Assembly: GCA_000715855.1 (NCBI GenBank)
Contig: KL571249.1
Location: 74,735 to 83,211, forward strand
Direction: 5' to 3'
Source of the DNA: Actinoplanes liguriensis
Lineage (GTDB): Bacteria; Actinomycetota; Actinomycetes; Mycobacteriales; Micromonosporaceae
DNA: 8,477 nucleotides
Shown here in pieces: positions 1 through 5,155 of the stretch. Each line of letters begins with the position of its first letter. Position 1 is the stretch's first letter. Below the pieces are notes generated by a model that was given only the letters and a program-made list of their open reading frames with translations, searched no databases and was not told the origin of the DNA. Made by a program: the position numbers and the translations under genes.

Positions 1-281
1 CGCTGGCGCGCCCAGAACGCTCGCATCGAAAGGGCGACCTCCGTGGCGGGTCGAGCTCACCCCGAAGATCAAAACCACACCGCGCCACCCACCAGCCGAC
101 GGGCACGGCGCAGGCTGGTTCTCACCGTGGTTATTCGTCCCTCATAACCACGGTGAGAACCAGCCCTCGGGCGTGAGCCGCGCCACCACCTCGACCCGGG
201 ACGGGCTCGCGCGGGCACGGGCGGGACTTGGTCGTGTCGCCTGAGAGCGGGCGCCGAAAACTACGTACCGCCGGAAATGAG
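1..281. other. Left-edge region without a supportable gene
   Basis: No gene is supported here. All three plus-strand frames are open from the window edge, to stops at 145-147 (frame 1), 242-244 (frame 2) and within 171-175 (frame 3). That is expected for GC-rich DNA, and none of the translations looks like a known protein. A C-terminal fragment of a gene entering from the left cannot be excluded. The notable structure is the long inverted repeat at 113-165. From about 245 onward the DNA is less GC-rich and leads into the etf terminator hairpin. Confidence 0.5.
113..165. repeat. Perfect 22-bp inverted repeat with 9-nt loop
   Basis: The arms 113-134 and 144-165 are perfect reverse complements over 22 bp, separated by a 9-nt loop (TCGTCCCTC, 135-143). 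The inner part of the left arm reads TTCTCACCGTGGTTAT. Neither side carries a T-run, so it is not a classical rho-independent terminator, though such a long stem could still stop convergent transcription. A REP/BIME-like or MITE-like palindrome is an alternative. The TCACCGTGG core recurs in the second large hairpin of this window, at 7872-7935. Confidence 0.8.
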
Positions 282-309
282 ACGGCCCGGCGGAAGACCG
301 CCGGGCCGT
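282..309 (-). terminator. Terminator hairpin of the etfB-etfA operon
   Basis: A perfect 12-bp GC-rich stem (ACGGCCCGGCGG at 282-293 pairing with 298-309) closes a 4-nt loop. It begins 16 nt after the etfA stop codon. Read on the minus strand it is followed by CTCATTTCC, a weak T-rich tail as is common in high-GC actinomycetes. Position and strength make it the likely transcription terminator for the leftward etf operon. Confidence 0.75.
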
Positions 310-325
310 GAGCAGAAGCGTGGGG

Positions 326-1258
326 TTACTTCCGCTTGCGGATCTCGTCGGCCGCCTGCGGGACGACCTTGAACAGGTCGCCGACCACGCCGAAGTCGGC
401 GAGCTCGAAGATCGGCGCCTCGGCGTCCTTGTTGACCGCCACGATCGTCTTCGACGTCTGCATGCCGGCCCGGTGCTGGATCGCGCCGGAGATGCCCAGC
501 GCGACGTAAAGCTGCGGCGACACCGTCTTGCCGGTCTGGCCGACCTGGAACTGGTGCGGGTAGTAACCCGAGTCGACCGCCGCACGCGACGCGCCGACCG
601 CGCCACCGAGCAGGTCGGCCAGCTCCTCGACCAGCTTGAAGTTGTCGGCGTTGCCGACGCCGCGGCCACCGGACACGACGATCCCGGCCTCGGTCAGCTC
701 CGGGCGCGAGCCCTTCTGCTCGGCGACCCGCTGGGTGACCGTGGCCAGCTTGTCCGAGTCGCTGACGGCGACGGTCAGCTCCTCGACGGCCGGAGACGCC
801 GCGGCGGCGACCGGCGTGGTCGAGTTCGGACGGATGGTGACGATCGGCAGGCCCTTCGTCACCTTCGACTTGACGATCGTGGAGCCGGCGAAGACCACCT
901 GCGTGGCGGTGCCGTCCGCGGCCAGGTCGACCGCGTCGGTCAGCAGACCGTTGTCCAGCTTGACCGCCAGGCGACCGGCGATCTCCTTGCCCTCCTGGGT
1001 GGAGGCCAGCAGCACGGCGGCGGGCGAGACCCGCTTCACCAGCTCGGCCACGACGGTCGCCTTCGGGGCGGCGCCGTGGTCCAGCACGTCCGCGCCGGAC
1101 GCGGTGTAGATCTTCGCGGCGCCGAACTCGGCGAGCTTGGCCTGGTCGGCCTCGCCGAACACGACCGCGGACACCTCGCCGAGCCCACGAGCGATCGTGA
1201 GCATCTCGAGAGTGACCTTCTTGACGCCGGCCTCGACGACAACGAGTACTTCAGCCAT
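326..1258 (-). CDS. etfA: Electron transfer flavoprotein subunit alpha
   Basis: This is the FAD-carrying alpha subunit of the cytoplasmic electron transfer flavoprotein. In beta-oxidation ETF takes electrons from acyl-CoA dehydrogenases and passes them to ETF:quinone oxidoreductase. The 310-aa product is of normal family length. The N-terminal ETF domain runs from about residue 3 to 175 and the FAD domain from about 190 to 305. The ETF-alpha signature is visible at residues 250-276 ([13 protein letters not shown] followed by AVN), along with SGGRG (196-200), ASR (223-225) and VGQTGK (239-244), all FAD-contact segments. The ATG at 1256-1258 is chosen because GAAGGGG lies 7 nt upstream (1266-1272) and the protein then begins [11 protein letters not shown], the usual N-terminus. 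The reading frame continues open upstream into etfB, but that part is shadow. It lies 14 nt downstream of etfB, so the two are cotranscribed. Identification is very secure. Confidence 0.97.
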   Translation of the reverse strand: MAEVLVVVEAGVKKVTLEMLTIARGLGEVSAVVFGEADQAKLAEFGAAKIYTASGADVLDHGAAPKATVVAELVKRVSPAAVLLASTQEGKEIAGRLAVKLDNGLLTDAVDLAADGTATQVVFAGSTIVKSKVTKGLPIVTIRPNSTTPVAAAASPAVEELTVAVSDSDKLATVTQRVAEQKGSRPELTEAGIVVSGGRGVGNADNFKLVEELADLLGGAVGASRAAVDSGYYPHQFQVGQTGKTVSPQLYVALGISGAIQHRAGMQTSKTIVAVNKDAEAPIFELADFGVVGDLFKVVPQAADEIRKRK

Positions 1259-1272
1259 GACGAGACCCCTTC

Positions 1273-2052
1273 TCAGACGAACTTCTCGGTGGCGAGGTAC
1301 GCGACGAGCTGCTCGCCGCCGGTGCCCTCGTCGATGACCTTCGCACCGCCGGAGCGGGCCGGACGCTTCGTCCACTCCAGGACCTGGCTGGTCGCGCCGG
1401 CCGCGCCGACCTCGTCCGCGGCCACGCCCAGCTCGCCCAGGGACAGGCTCTGCAGCGGCTTCTTCTTCGCGGCCATGATGCCCTTGAACGACGGGTACCG
1501 CGGCTCGTTGATCGTGTCCCACACGCTGACGATGGCCGGCGTCGAGGCCGTGACGACCTCGTAGCCCTCGTCGGTCTGCCGCTCGATGGTCAGCTGCGAG
1601 CCGTCCACGGTGAGCTTGCGCGCACCGGTCAGCGCCGCCACGCCCAGCCGCTCGGCCAGCATGTGCGGGACGACCTGCACGCGGCCGTCGGTGGACTCGG
1701 CGCCACACAGGATCAGGTCGGCGTTCAGCGTGCCCAGGGCCGCGGCGAGCACCTTGGAGGTGGCGACCGCGCAGGAGCCGTGCAGGGCGTCGTCCGACAC
1801 GTGGACGGCCTTGTCGGGCCCCATCGAGAGCGCCTTGCGGATCGAGTCGGTCGCGCCGGACGGGCCGACCGTCAGCACGGTCACCTCGCCGCCGTGCGCC
1901 TCCTTGATCTTCAACGCCTCCTCGATGGCGTACTCGTCCATCTCGTTGATGACGTTGCTCGCCGAGCCGCGCTCGACGGTGTTGTCGCTCGCGCTCAGGG
2001 TGCGCTCGGCACCGGAGTCGGGCACCTGCTTCACCAGTACGACGATATTCAT
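1273..2052 (-). CDS. etfB: Electron transfer flavoprotein subunit beta
   Basis: This is the AMP-binding beta subunit that pairs with EtfA to form the soluble ETF heterodimer. The 259-aa protein begins MNIVVLVKQVPDSG, typical of EtfB. NEMDEYAIEEAL (36-47), VTVLTVGP (57-64) and LILCGAESTDG (113-123) are the conserved nucleotide-fold segments. The segment EPRYPSFKGIMAAKKKPL (183-200) corresponds to the recognition loop that docks partner dehydrogenases and bears the conserved basic tail. The ATG at 2050-2052 is preceded by AGGAGGG on the minus strand (2064-2070), a good ribosome-binding site with a slightly long 11-nt spacer. It is the first gene of a two-gene operon (etfB-etfA) transcribed leftward and ending at the hairpin 282-309. 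No frameshift or missing motif is seen. Confidence 0.97.
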   Translation of the reverse strand: MNIVVLVKQVPDSGAERTLSASDNTVERGSASNVINEMDEYAIEEALKIKEAHGGEVTVLTVGPSGATDSIRKALSMGPDKAVHVSDDALHGSCAVATSKVLAAALGTLNADLILCGAESTDGRVQVVPHMLAERLGVAALTGARKLTVDGSQLTIERQTDEGYEVVTASTPAIVSVWDTINEPRYPSFKGIMAAKKKPLQSLSLGELGVAADEVGAAGATSQVLEWTKRPARSGGAKVIDEGTGGEQLVAYLATEKFV

Positions 2053-2154
2053 CGCGCTATTGACCCTCCTGTATTGAACGCACCGTTGCGGTAGAGCCGG
2101 TCCGTCGGCCGGCGTCGCCTGGCCGCGCAGTGCCCGCCTAGAACCATGTCGTGA

Positions 2155-2160
2155 AGGTTA
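2155..2160 (-). promoter_or_regulatory. Candidate -10 element of the etfB-etfA promoter
   Basis: On the minus strand the hexamer is TAACCT, fitting the actinobacterial TAnnnT -10 pattern. It would give an untranslated leader of roughly 95 nt before etfB. The hexamer 17 nt upstream (minus-strand GCAACA) is only a poor -35 match, so this is a suggestion and other positions remain possible. Confidence 0.25.
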
Positions 2161-2194
2161 CCCGCCAGTAGCTTTGCTGTTGCCGGCCACCCAG

Positions 2195-2215
2195 AGTGAC
2201 ACACCTCACTAGCAT
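2195..2215 (+). promoter_or_regulatory. Operator-like palindrome overlapping a TAGCAT -10 element
   Basis: AGTGA (2195-2199) and TCACT (2206-2210) are perfect inverted repeats separated by 6 nt. The last base of the palindrome is the first base of TAGCAT (2210-2215), which fits the TAnnnT -10 consensus. A start about 7 nt downstream would place the RNA 5' end at the strong Shine-Dalgarno sequence at 2222-2230. There is no convincing -35 hexamer, which would suit an activated or repressor-controlled promoter. The regulator cannot be named. Confidence 0.35.
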
Positions 2216-2221
2216 TCCTGG

Positions 2222-2230
2222 AAGGAGGTG
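2222..2230 (+). promoter_or_regulatory. Near-perfect Shine-Dalgarno sequence
   Basis: AAGGAGGTG is complementary to the 3' end of 16S rRNA over its full length and lies 7 nt before the TTG at 2238. It is the strongest ribosome-binding site in the window and the main reason for proposing a small gene here. Confidence 0.6.
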
Positions 2231-2237
2231 TCCTGAC

Positions 2238-2429
2238 TTGTCCAGCCAAAACGCAACACTGTTGGACGCTGTGAACCTGCCCGGCTCCCATCTTCTCCCA
2301 AACGCGAAAAGGGCGGAGCCGCAGTCCCATGGCCGGTCCGGTCCCGACTCTCCCTGGTGCCGGTGCGGGCGTCCACGGGAAGCGTGTGTGAGTGACGAAG
2401 TACGCAATCTGTGGCACCCGCCTTCTTGA
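2238..2429 (+). CDS. Candidate small protein (63 aa), unknown function
   Basis: This is a proposed small gene that I do not recognise. The TTG at 2238-2240 sits 7 nt after AAGGAGGTG, and the frame stays open for 63 codons to TGA at 2427-2429. The product is hydrophilic with no membrane helix or signal peptide. Its C-terminal half has a cysteine cluster, WCRCGRPREAC, giving C-x-C-x6-C, which could bind a metal or be redox-active. Third codon positions are clearly less GC-rich than in the neighbouring genes, which argues against a long-established gene, or for a leader ORF or a recent acquisition. The stop codon lies inside the TTGACC/GGTCAA palindrome just before the DUF202 gene. It could therefore be a small protein, a leader ORF coupled to the downstream genes, or chance. 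The alternative starts inside the Shine-Dalgarno sequence run into stops quickly. Confidence 0.42.
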   Translation: MSSQNATLLDAVNLPGSHLLPNAKRAEPQSHGRSGPDSPWCRCGRPREACVSDEVRNLWHPPS

Positions 2430-2446
2430 CCGATCAGGTCAATAAT
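2426..2446 (+). promoter_or_regulatory. TTGACC-N5-GGTCAA palindrome plus AATAAT -10 element
   Basis: TTGACC (2426-2431) and GGTCAA (2437-2442) form a perfect 6-bp inverted repeat around GATCA. Its right end overlaps AATAAT (2441-2446), which matches TATAAT at 5 of 6 positions and ends exactly 6 nt before the GTG at 2453. That spacing fits a leaderless promoter whose transcript begins at the start codon of the first DUF202 gene. The palindrome then looks like an operator sitting on the promoter. TTGACC is too close to AATAAT (9 nt) to be its -35. Confidence 0.4.
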
Positions 2447-2452
2447 CGGCAC

Positions 2453-2839
2453 GTGCTCGGTGGCCTGCGTCAGTGGTTCGACCCGGAGAGCGCCCATTCC
2501 GAGGGCACCACTCCGGACTATCGGTTCTCGCTGGCCAACGAGCGGACGTTCCTGGCCTGGATCCGCACCGGCCTGGCGCTGATCGCCGGTGGCCTGGCGT
2601 GCGCCCAGTTCCTGCCGCCGCTCCCGATCGCCCGGCTGCGCGAGATCATCGCGATCGCGCTGCTGGTTCTCGGCGGGGTCGTCGCGCTGCGTGCTGTTGA
2701 TCACTGGGCGCGCTCCGAGCGCGCGATGCGGCTCGGCCGTGACCTGCCCCGCTCCCGGTTCCCGGCGATTCTGGCGATCATCGTCGCGCTCGGCGCGCTG
2801 GTGCTGGTCATCACGGTGGTCCACCGGATCCTGACGTGA
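2453..2839 (+). CDS. DUF202 (YidH-like) membrane protein
   Basis: This is a small inner-membrane protein of the DUF202 family (relatives: E. coli YidH/YidG), whose biochemical role is not established. The DUF202 hallmark FSLANERTFLAWIRTGLAL is present at about residues 25-43, followed by three predicted membrane helices near residues 38-55, 64-82 and 103-124. The 128-aa length is normal. The start is a choice: GTG 2453 gives MLGGLRQWFDPE, close to the N-terminus usual in actinomycete homologues, and is preceded 6 nt upstream by AATAAT, consistent with a leaderless message. In-frame alternatives are GTG 2411 (142 aa) and TTG 2426, which overlaps the stop of the small gene. None of the three has a good Shine-Dalgarno sequence. 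It overlaps the next DUF202 gene by 4 nt, so the two are translationally coupled. Family assignment is secure; the start is not. Confidence 0.88.
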   Translation: MLGGLRQWFDPESAHSEGTTPDYRFSLANERTFLAWIRTGLALIAGGLACAQFLPPLPIARLREIIAIALLVLGGVVALRAVDHWARSERAMRLGRDLPRSRFPAILAIIVALGALVLVITVVHRILT

Positions 2840-3138
2840 CCCGCGACCCGGGCGCCTCCCCCGAGCGCACCCGGCTCGCCTGGCGGCGCACCGGGATGTC
2901 GGCGGCCGCGGTGGCGCTGCTCGCCGCCCGACCGGCGTTCCACCCCGGCGCCGGCCCGGCGGAATGGCTGCTCGCGGCCGCCGCGATGGGCGGCTGGGCG
3001 GTCCTGGCCGGGCTGGCTCTGCGCCGCGCGCCGGGTCTGCGGGCCCGTCCGCCGCTGCCCGCGCCCGGCACGATCCGGGTCTACGCGCTGATCACCGCGG
3101 CCTTCGCGGTCATCGGCGGGCTGGTTGTCATGCTCTGA
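2836..3138 (+). CDS. Second DUF202 (YidG-like) membrane protein
   Basis: This short 100-aa membrane protein belongs to the same DUF202 family as its upstream neighbour. ERTRLAWRRTGMS (residues 10-22) corresponds to the ERTFLAWIRTGLA motif of the first gene. Predicted membrane segments lie at about residues 21-33, 42-63 and 80-99. The GTG start at 2836-2838 overlaps the previous stop (GTGA), a standard coupling arrangement that fixes the start. It lacks the N-terminal extension of its partner. The pairing of a longer and a shorter DUF202 gene in tandem recalls yidH-yidG in E. coli, so the two products probably act together, perhaps as a heteromeric membrane complex. That is inference; no substrate or activity is visible. 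The sequence is rich in Ala, Arg and Pro, as expected for the genome. Confidence 0.88.
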   Translation: MTRDPGASPERTRLAWRRTGMSAAAVALLAARPAFHPGAGPAEWLLAAAAMGGWAVLAGLALRRAPGLRARPPLPAPGTIRVYALITAAFAVIGGLVVML

Positions 3139-3160
3139 TCGTCGCCGGTCGGCCGTGGGC

Positions 3161-3176
3161 GGGGCATCATTGCCCC
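3161..3176 (+). promoter_or_regulatory. Small hairpin / -10-like element abutting a start codon
   Basis: GGGGCA (3161-3166) and TGCCCC (3171-3176) pair around TCAT, directly before the ATG at 3177. No Shine-Dalgarno sequence is present. CATCAT (3165-3170) lies exactly 6 nt before the ATG, the same spacing as the -10-like hexamers in front of the first DUF202 and Hsp70-like genes. It may therefore be a weak leaderless promoter instead of, or as well as, an RNA hairpin. Confidence 0.3.
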
Positions 3177-3557
3177 ATGGTCCGGTTGTTCATCTTCGTG
3201 GCCGCGGTCGCTCTCGTGCTGCTGATCCTGGCGCTCATCGGGTGTCTGTCGGCGGAGCGCGTGCGTGCCGTGCCGCGGGCGCTCTGGGTCCTGGTCGTGC
3301 TGTTCATCCCACTGGCCGGGCCGATCGCGTATTTCCTGTGGGGCCGTCCCGTCGCCCGGGGCGCCCGCCCGTCCGCCCGCCCGTCCTCGCCCGACGACGA
3401 TCCGGACTTCCTGCGCTCGATGGACACCGAGCAGTCCCGCCGCGACCGGGAGTTGCTGGCCCAGTGGGAGCGTGAGCTGCGCCAGGCCGACGATCCCCCG
3501 CCGGTCGAGGAAAAACGGGACGACAAGCCTCAGGCCAGGGACGAGGACCGGGGATAG
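3177..3557 (+). CDS. PLDc_N domain membrane protein
   Basis: This is a 126-aa membrane protein with the PLDc_N domain, the two-helix segment found at the N-terminus of cardiolipin synthases and as free-standing small proteins. Only the membrane part is present: there is no HKD phospholipase D catalytic motif, so no enzyme activity is implied. Helix 1 covers about residues 3-23 and helix 2 about 35-55. The linking and following sequence (VPRALWVLVVLFIPLAGPIAY, then FLWGRP) is the diagnostic part. The C-terminal half (60-126) is charged, probably cytoplasmic, and contains a helical stretch around residues 85-104. It contains an exact 12-bp tandem duplication encoding ARPS-ARPS. The start ATG directly follows a small hairpin, without a Shine-Dalgarno sequence. 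It lies 38 nt after the DUF202 pair on the same strand. Its 3' end overlaps the convergent TPP-enzyme gene by 28 nt. Confidence 0.85.
   Translation: MVRLFIFVAAVALVLLILALIGCLSAERVRAVPRALWVLVVLFIPLAGPIAYFLWGRPVARGARPSARPSSPDDDPDFLRSMDTEQSRRDRELLAQWERELRQADDPPPVEEKRDDKPQARDEDRG
3362..3385 (+). repeat. In-frame 12-bp tandem duplication
   Basis: CGCCCGCCCGTC occurs twice back to back (3362-3373 and 3374-3385) inside the PLDc_N gene, encoding ARPS twice (residues 63-70) in the linker after the second membrane helix. This is a typical slippage-prone GC-rich repeat, and copy number could vary between strains. Confidence 0.8.
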
Positions 3558-5146
3558 GCGTCGGCCGGATCGGTCAGCACGTTGACCAGGTAAGGCACAC
3601 CGGAATCGAACGCGCGCCGCAACGCCGGCCCGAGATCGGCCGCTCTCGCCACCGTCTCGCCCGCCCCGCCGAGCGCCCGGACCACCTCGTCGTAGCGGAG
3701 CCCCGGCTGGAGGTCGGCGGCCACGTCGAAGCCGTACATCGCGCGCATCGGGTGCTTCTCCAGCCCCCACATGCCGTTGTTGCCGACCACGATGACCGCG
3801 GGCAGCCCCTGCCGGACCAGGGACTCCGCGTCCATCAGGGAGAACCCGGCGGCGCCGTCGCCCATCAGCACACAGACCTGCCGGTCGGGGTAGGTGACCC
3901 GGGCCCCCATCGCGTAGCCCAGGCCGGTGCCGAGGCAGCCGTACGGCCCCGGGTCGAGCCAGGTGCCCGGCTGCGACGGCTCCAGGAACCGGCCCGCGTA
4001 CGACACGAAATCCCCGCCGTCTCCGATCGTCACCGCATCCGGCGCGAGGACTTTCCGCAGCTCCCCGTAGACCCGCGCCGGTGTGATCGGGTCACCGCCG
4101 GCGCTCATCGCCTCGTCGTCGCGAGCCCGTGCGGCGTCCTCGGCCGCCCGCAGCCCGGCGATCCACTCCGGGTGCGCCGCCGTCCGCGCGGCCAGACCGG
4201 CGAGCGACAGCCGCAGATCCCCGGCCGGTGAGACGGCCGGAGTGACATGCGTCGCCCGGCTCTCACCGGAGTCGACGACGTGCACGATCCTCGTCCCCGC
4301 CCCGAAGTCGCCGAAGCCGAGCCGGAAGTCGAGCGGGGTCCCGATCACGGCGACCACGTCGGCCCGGTCGAGCGCGACCCGCCGCGCCCGGGAGAACGCC
4401 AGCGGATGCCCGGACGGCAGCACACCCCGGCCCATCCCGTTGGCGAAGACCGGCACCTGCAGCGCCTCCGCGGCGGCCCGCAGCTCGGCGACCGCGTCAC
4501 CGGCCCAGACGTCCGACCCGGCCACGATCACCGGTCGCTCGGCGGTCTGCAACAGCCGGGCCGCCTCGTCGACGTGCGACGGGTCCGGCTCGGTGACCGG
4601 GATCGCCGGCCCGCCCGGCGCCACGGCCTCGCCGGTGGAGAAGATCACATCGAGGGGGAGGTCGAGGAAGACCGGGCCGCGATGCGGGGTCAGCGCCGCG
4701 GTCAGGGCCGCTTCGATCTCACCCGGGATCGCGGCGGTGCTCGTGACCGTCGACGCGTACTTGGTGATCGGCGCGACCAGTGGCACGTGGTCGAGCTCCT
4801 GGAGGCTGCCCGAACCCCAGCGGAACGCCGGCGCGCGACCGCCCAGCACCAGCACCGGCGAGCCGTTGAAGTGGGCGCTGGTCAGGCCGGAGATGCCGTT
4901 CGTCACCCCCGGCCCGGCGGTGAGCACCGCCACACCGGGGCGGCGCTGGAGCTTCGCGACGGCCTCGGCGGCGAAGACCGCGGACTGCTCGTGGCGGACG
5001 TCGTACAGCCCGAAGCCGGACTCGTGGGCGGCGGCGTAGAGCGGGAAGACATGACCGCCGGAGAGGGTGAACATCTCGGTCACCCCGAACGCTCGTAACG
5101 CGGCCAGCGCCAGCTCGCCGCCGTGCCCCTCGACCGGCTCAGGCAT
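3530..5146 (-). CDS. TPP-dependent acetolactate synthase-like enzyme (IlvG/Rv1820-like)
   Basis: This 538-aa thiamine-diphosphate enzyme has the three-domain layout of the acetolactate synthase / oxalyl-CoA decarboxylase group: PYR domain at about residues 8-175, central domain 190-320, and PP domain 375-525. The cofactor-activating glutamate is E53 in YDVRHEQSAVFAAEA. The diphosphate/Mg motif is GDGAAGF (429-435), ending in GNN (455-457). From memory, it strongly resembles the M. tuberculosis protein annotated IlvG (Rv1820). True acetolactate synthase activity is not assured: the segment LAFSRARRVALDRADVVAVIG also fits oxalyl-CoA decarboxylase and 2-hydroxyacyl-CoA lyase, and no regulatory small subunit gene is present. 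The ATG at 5144-5146 is 9 nt after the Hsp70-like stop, with AGGGGTGA overlapping that stop as a plausible ribosome-binding site, so it is the last gene of the operon. The 3' end overlaps the convergent PLDc_N gene by 28 nt. The substrate is unknown. Confidence 0.9.
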   Translation of the reverse strand: MPEPVEGHGGELALAALRAFGVTEMFTLSGGHVFPLYAAAHESGFGLYDVRHEQSAVFAAEAVAKLQRRPGVAVLTAGPGVTNGISGLTSAHFNGSPVLVLGGRAPAFRWGSGSLQELDHVPLVAPITKYASTVTSTAAIPGEIEAALTAALTPHRGPVFLDLPLDVIFSTGEAVAPGGPAIPVTEPDPSHVDEAARLLQTAERPVIVAGSDVWAGDAVAELRAAAEALQVPVFANGMGRGVLPSGHPLAFSRARRVALDRADVVAVIGTPLDFRLGFGDFGAGTRIVHVVDSGESRATHVTPAVSPAGDLRLSLAGLAARTAAHPEWIAGLRAAEDAARARDDEAMSAGGDPITPARVYGELRKVLAPDAVTIGDGGDFVSYAGRFLEPSQPGTWLDPGPYGCLGTGLGYAMGARVTYPDRQVCVLMGDGAAGFSLMDAESLVRQGLPAVIVVGNNGMWGLEKHPMRAMYGFDVAADLQPGLRYDEVVRALGGAGETVARAADLGPALRRAFDSGVPYLVNVLTDPADAYPRSSSLA

Positions 5147-5155
5147 GTGTCCCGC

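Larger units (their letters stand above)
2053..2237. other. Divergent control region upstream of etfB and the small gene
   Basis: No gene is supported here. The region carries the etfB ribosome-binding site (AGGAGGG, minus, 2064-2070), a weak candidate etf promoter element, an AGTGA-N6-TCACT palindrome (2195-2210), a TAGCAT -10-like hexamer (2210-2215) and a strong plus-strand Shine-Dalgarno sequence (2222-2230). It is visibly less GC-rich than the flanking genes, as expected for a regulatory region serving divergent transcripts. Confidence 0.55.

Noticed and set aside
142..669. Minus-strand open frame of 175 codons running past the etfA end
   Set aside because: It overlaps etfA in another frame, runs through the terminator hairpin and ends inside the inverted repeat; the composition is Ser/Arg-rich shadow.
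308..1564. Plus-strand open frame of 418 codons opposite etfA/etfB
   Set aside because: It is antisense to two securely identified genes; the Arg/Gly/Asp-rich translation has no family resemblance and results from GC-rich codon bias.
2138..2824. Minus-strand open frame of 228 codons opposite the first DUF202 gene
   Set aside because: The translation is Arg/Gln/Asp-rich low-complexity sequence antisense to a recognisable DUF202 gene, with no motif or ribosome-binding site.
3177..3557. A phospholipase D or cardiolipin synthase enzyme
   Set aside because: Only the PLDc_N membrane segment is present; no HKD catalytic motif follows.
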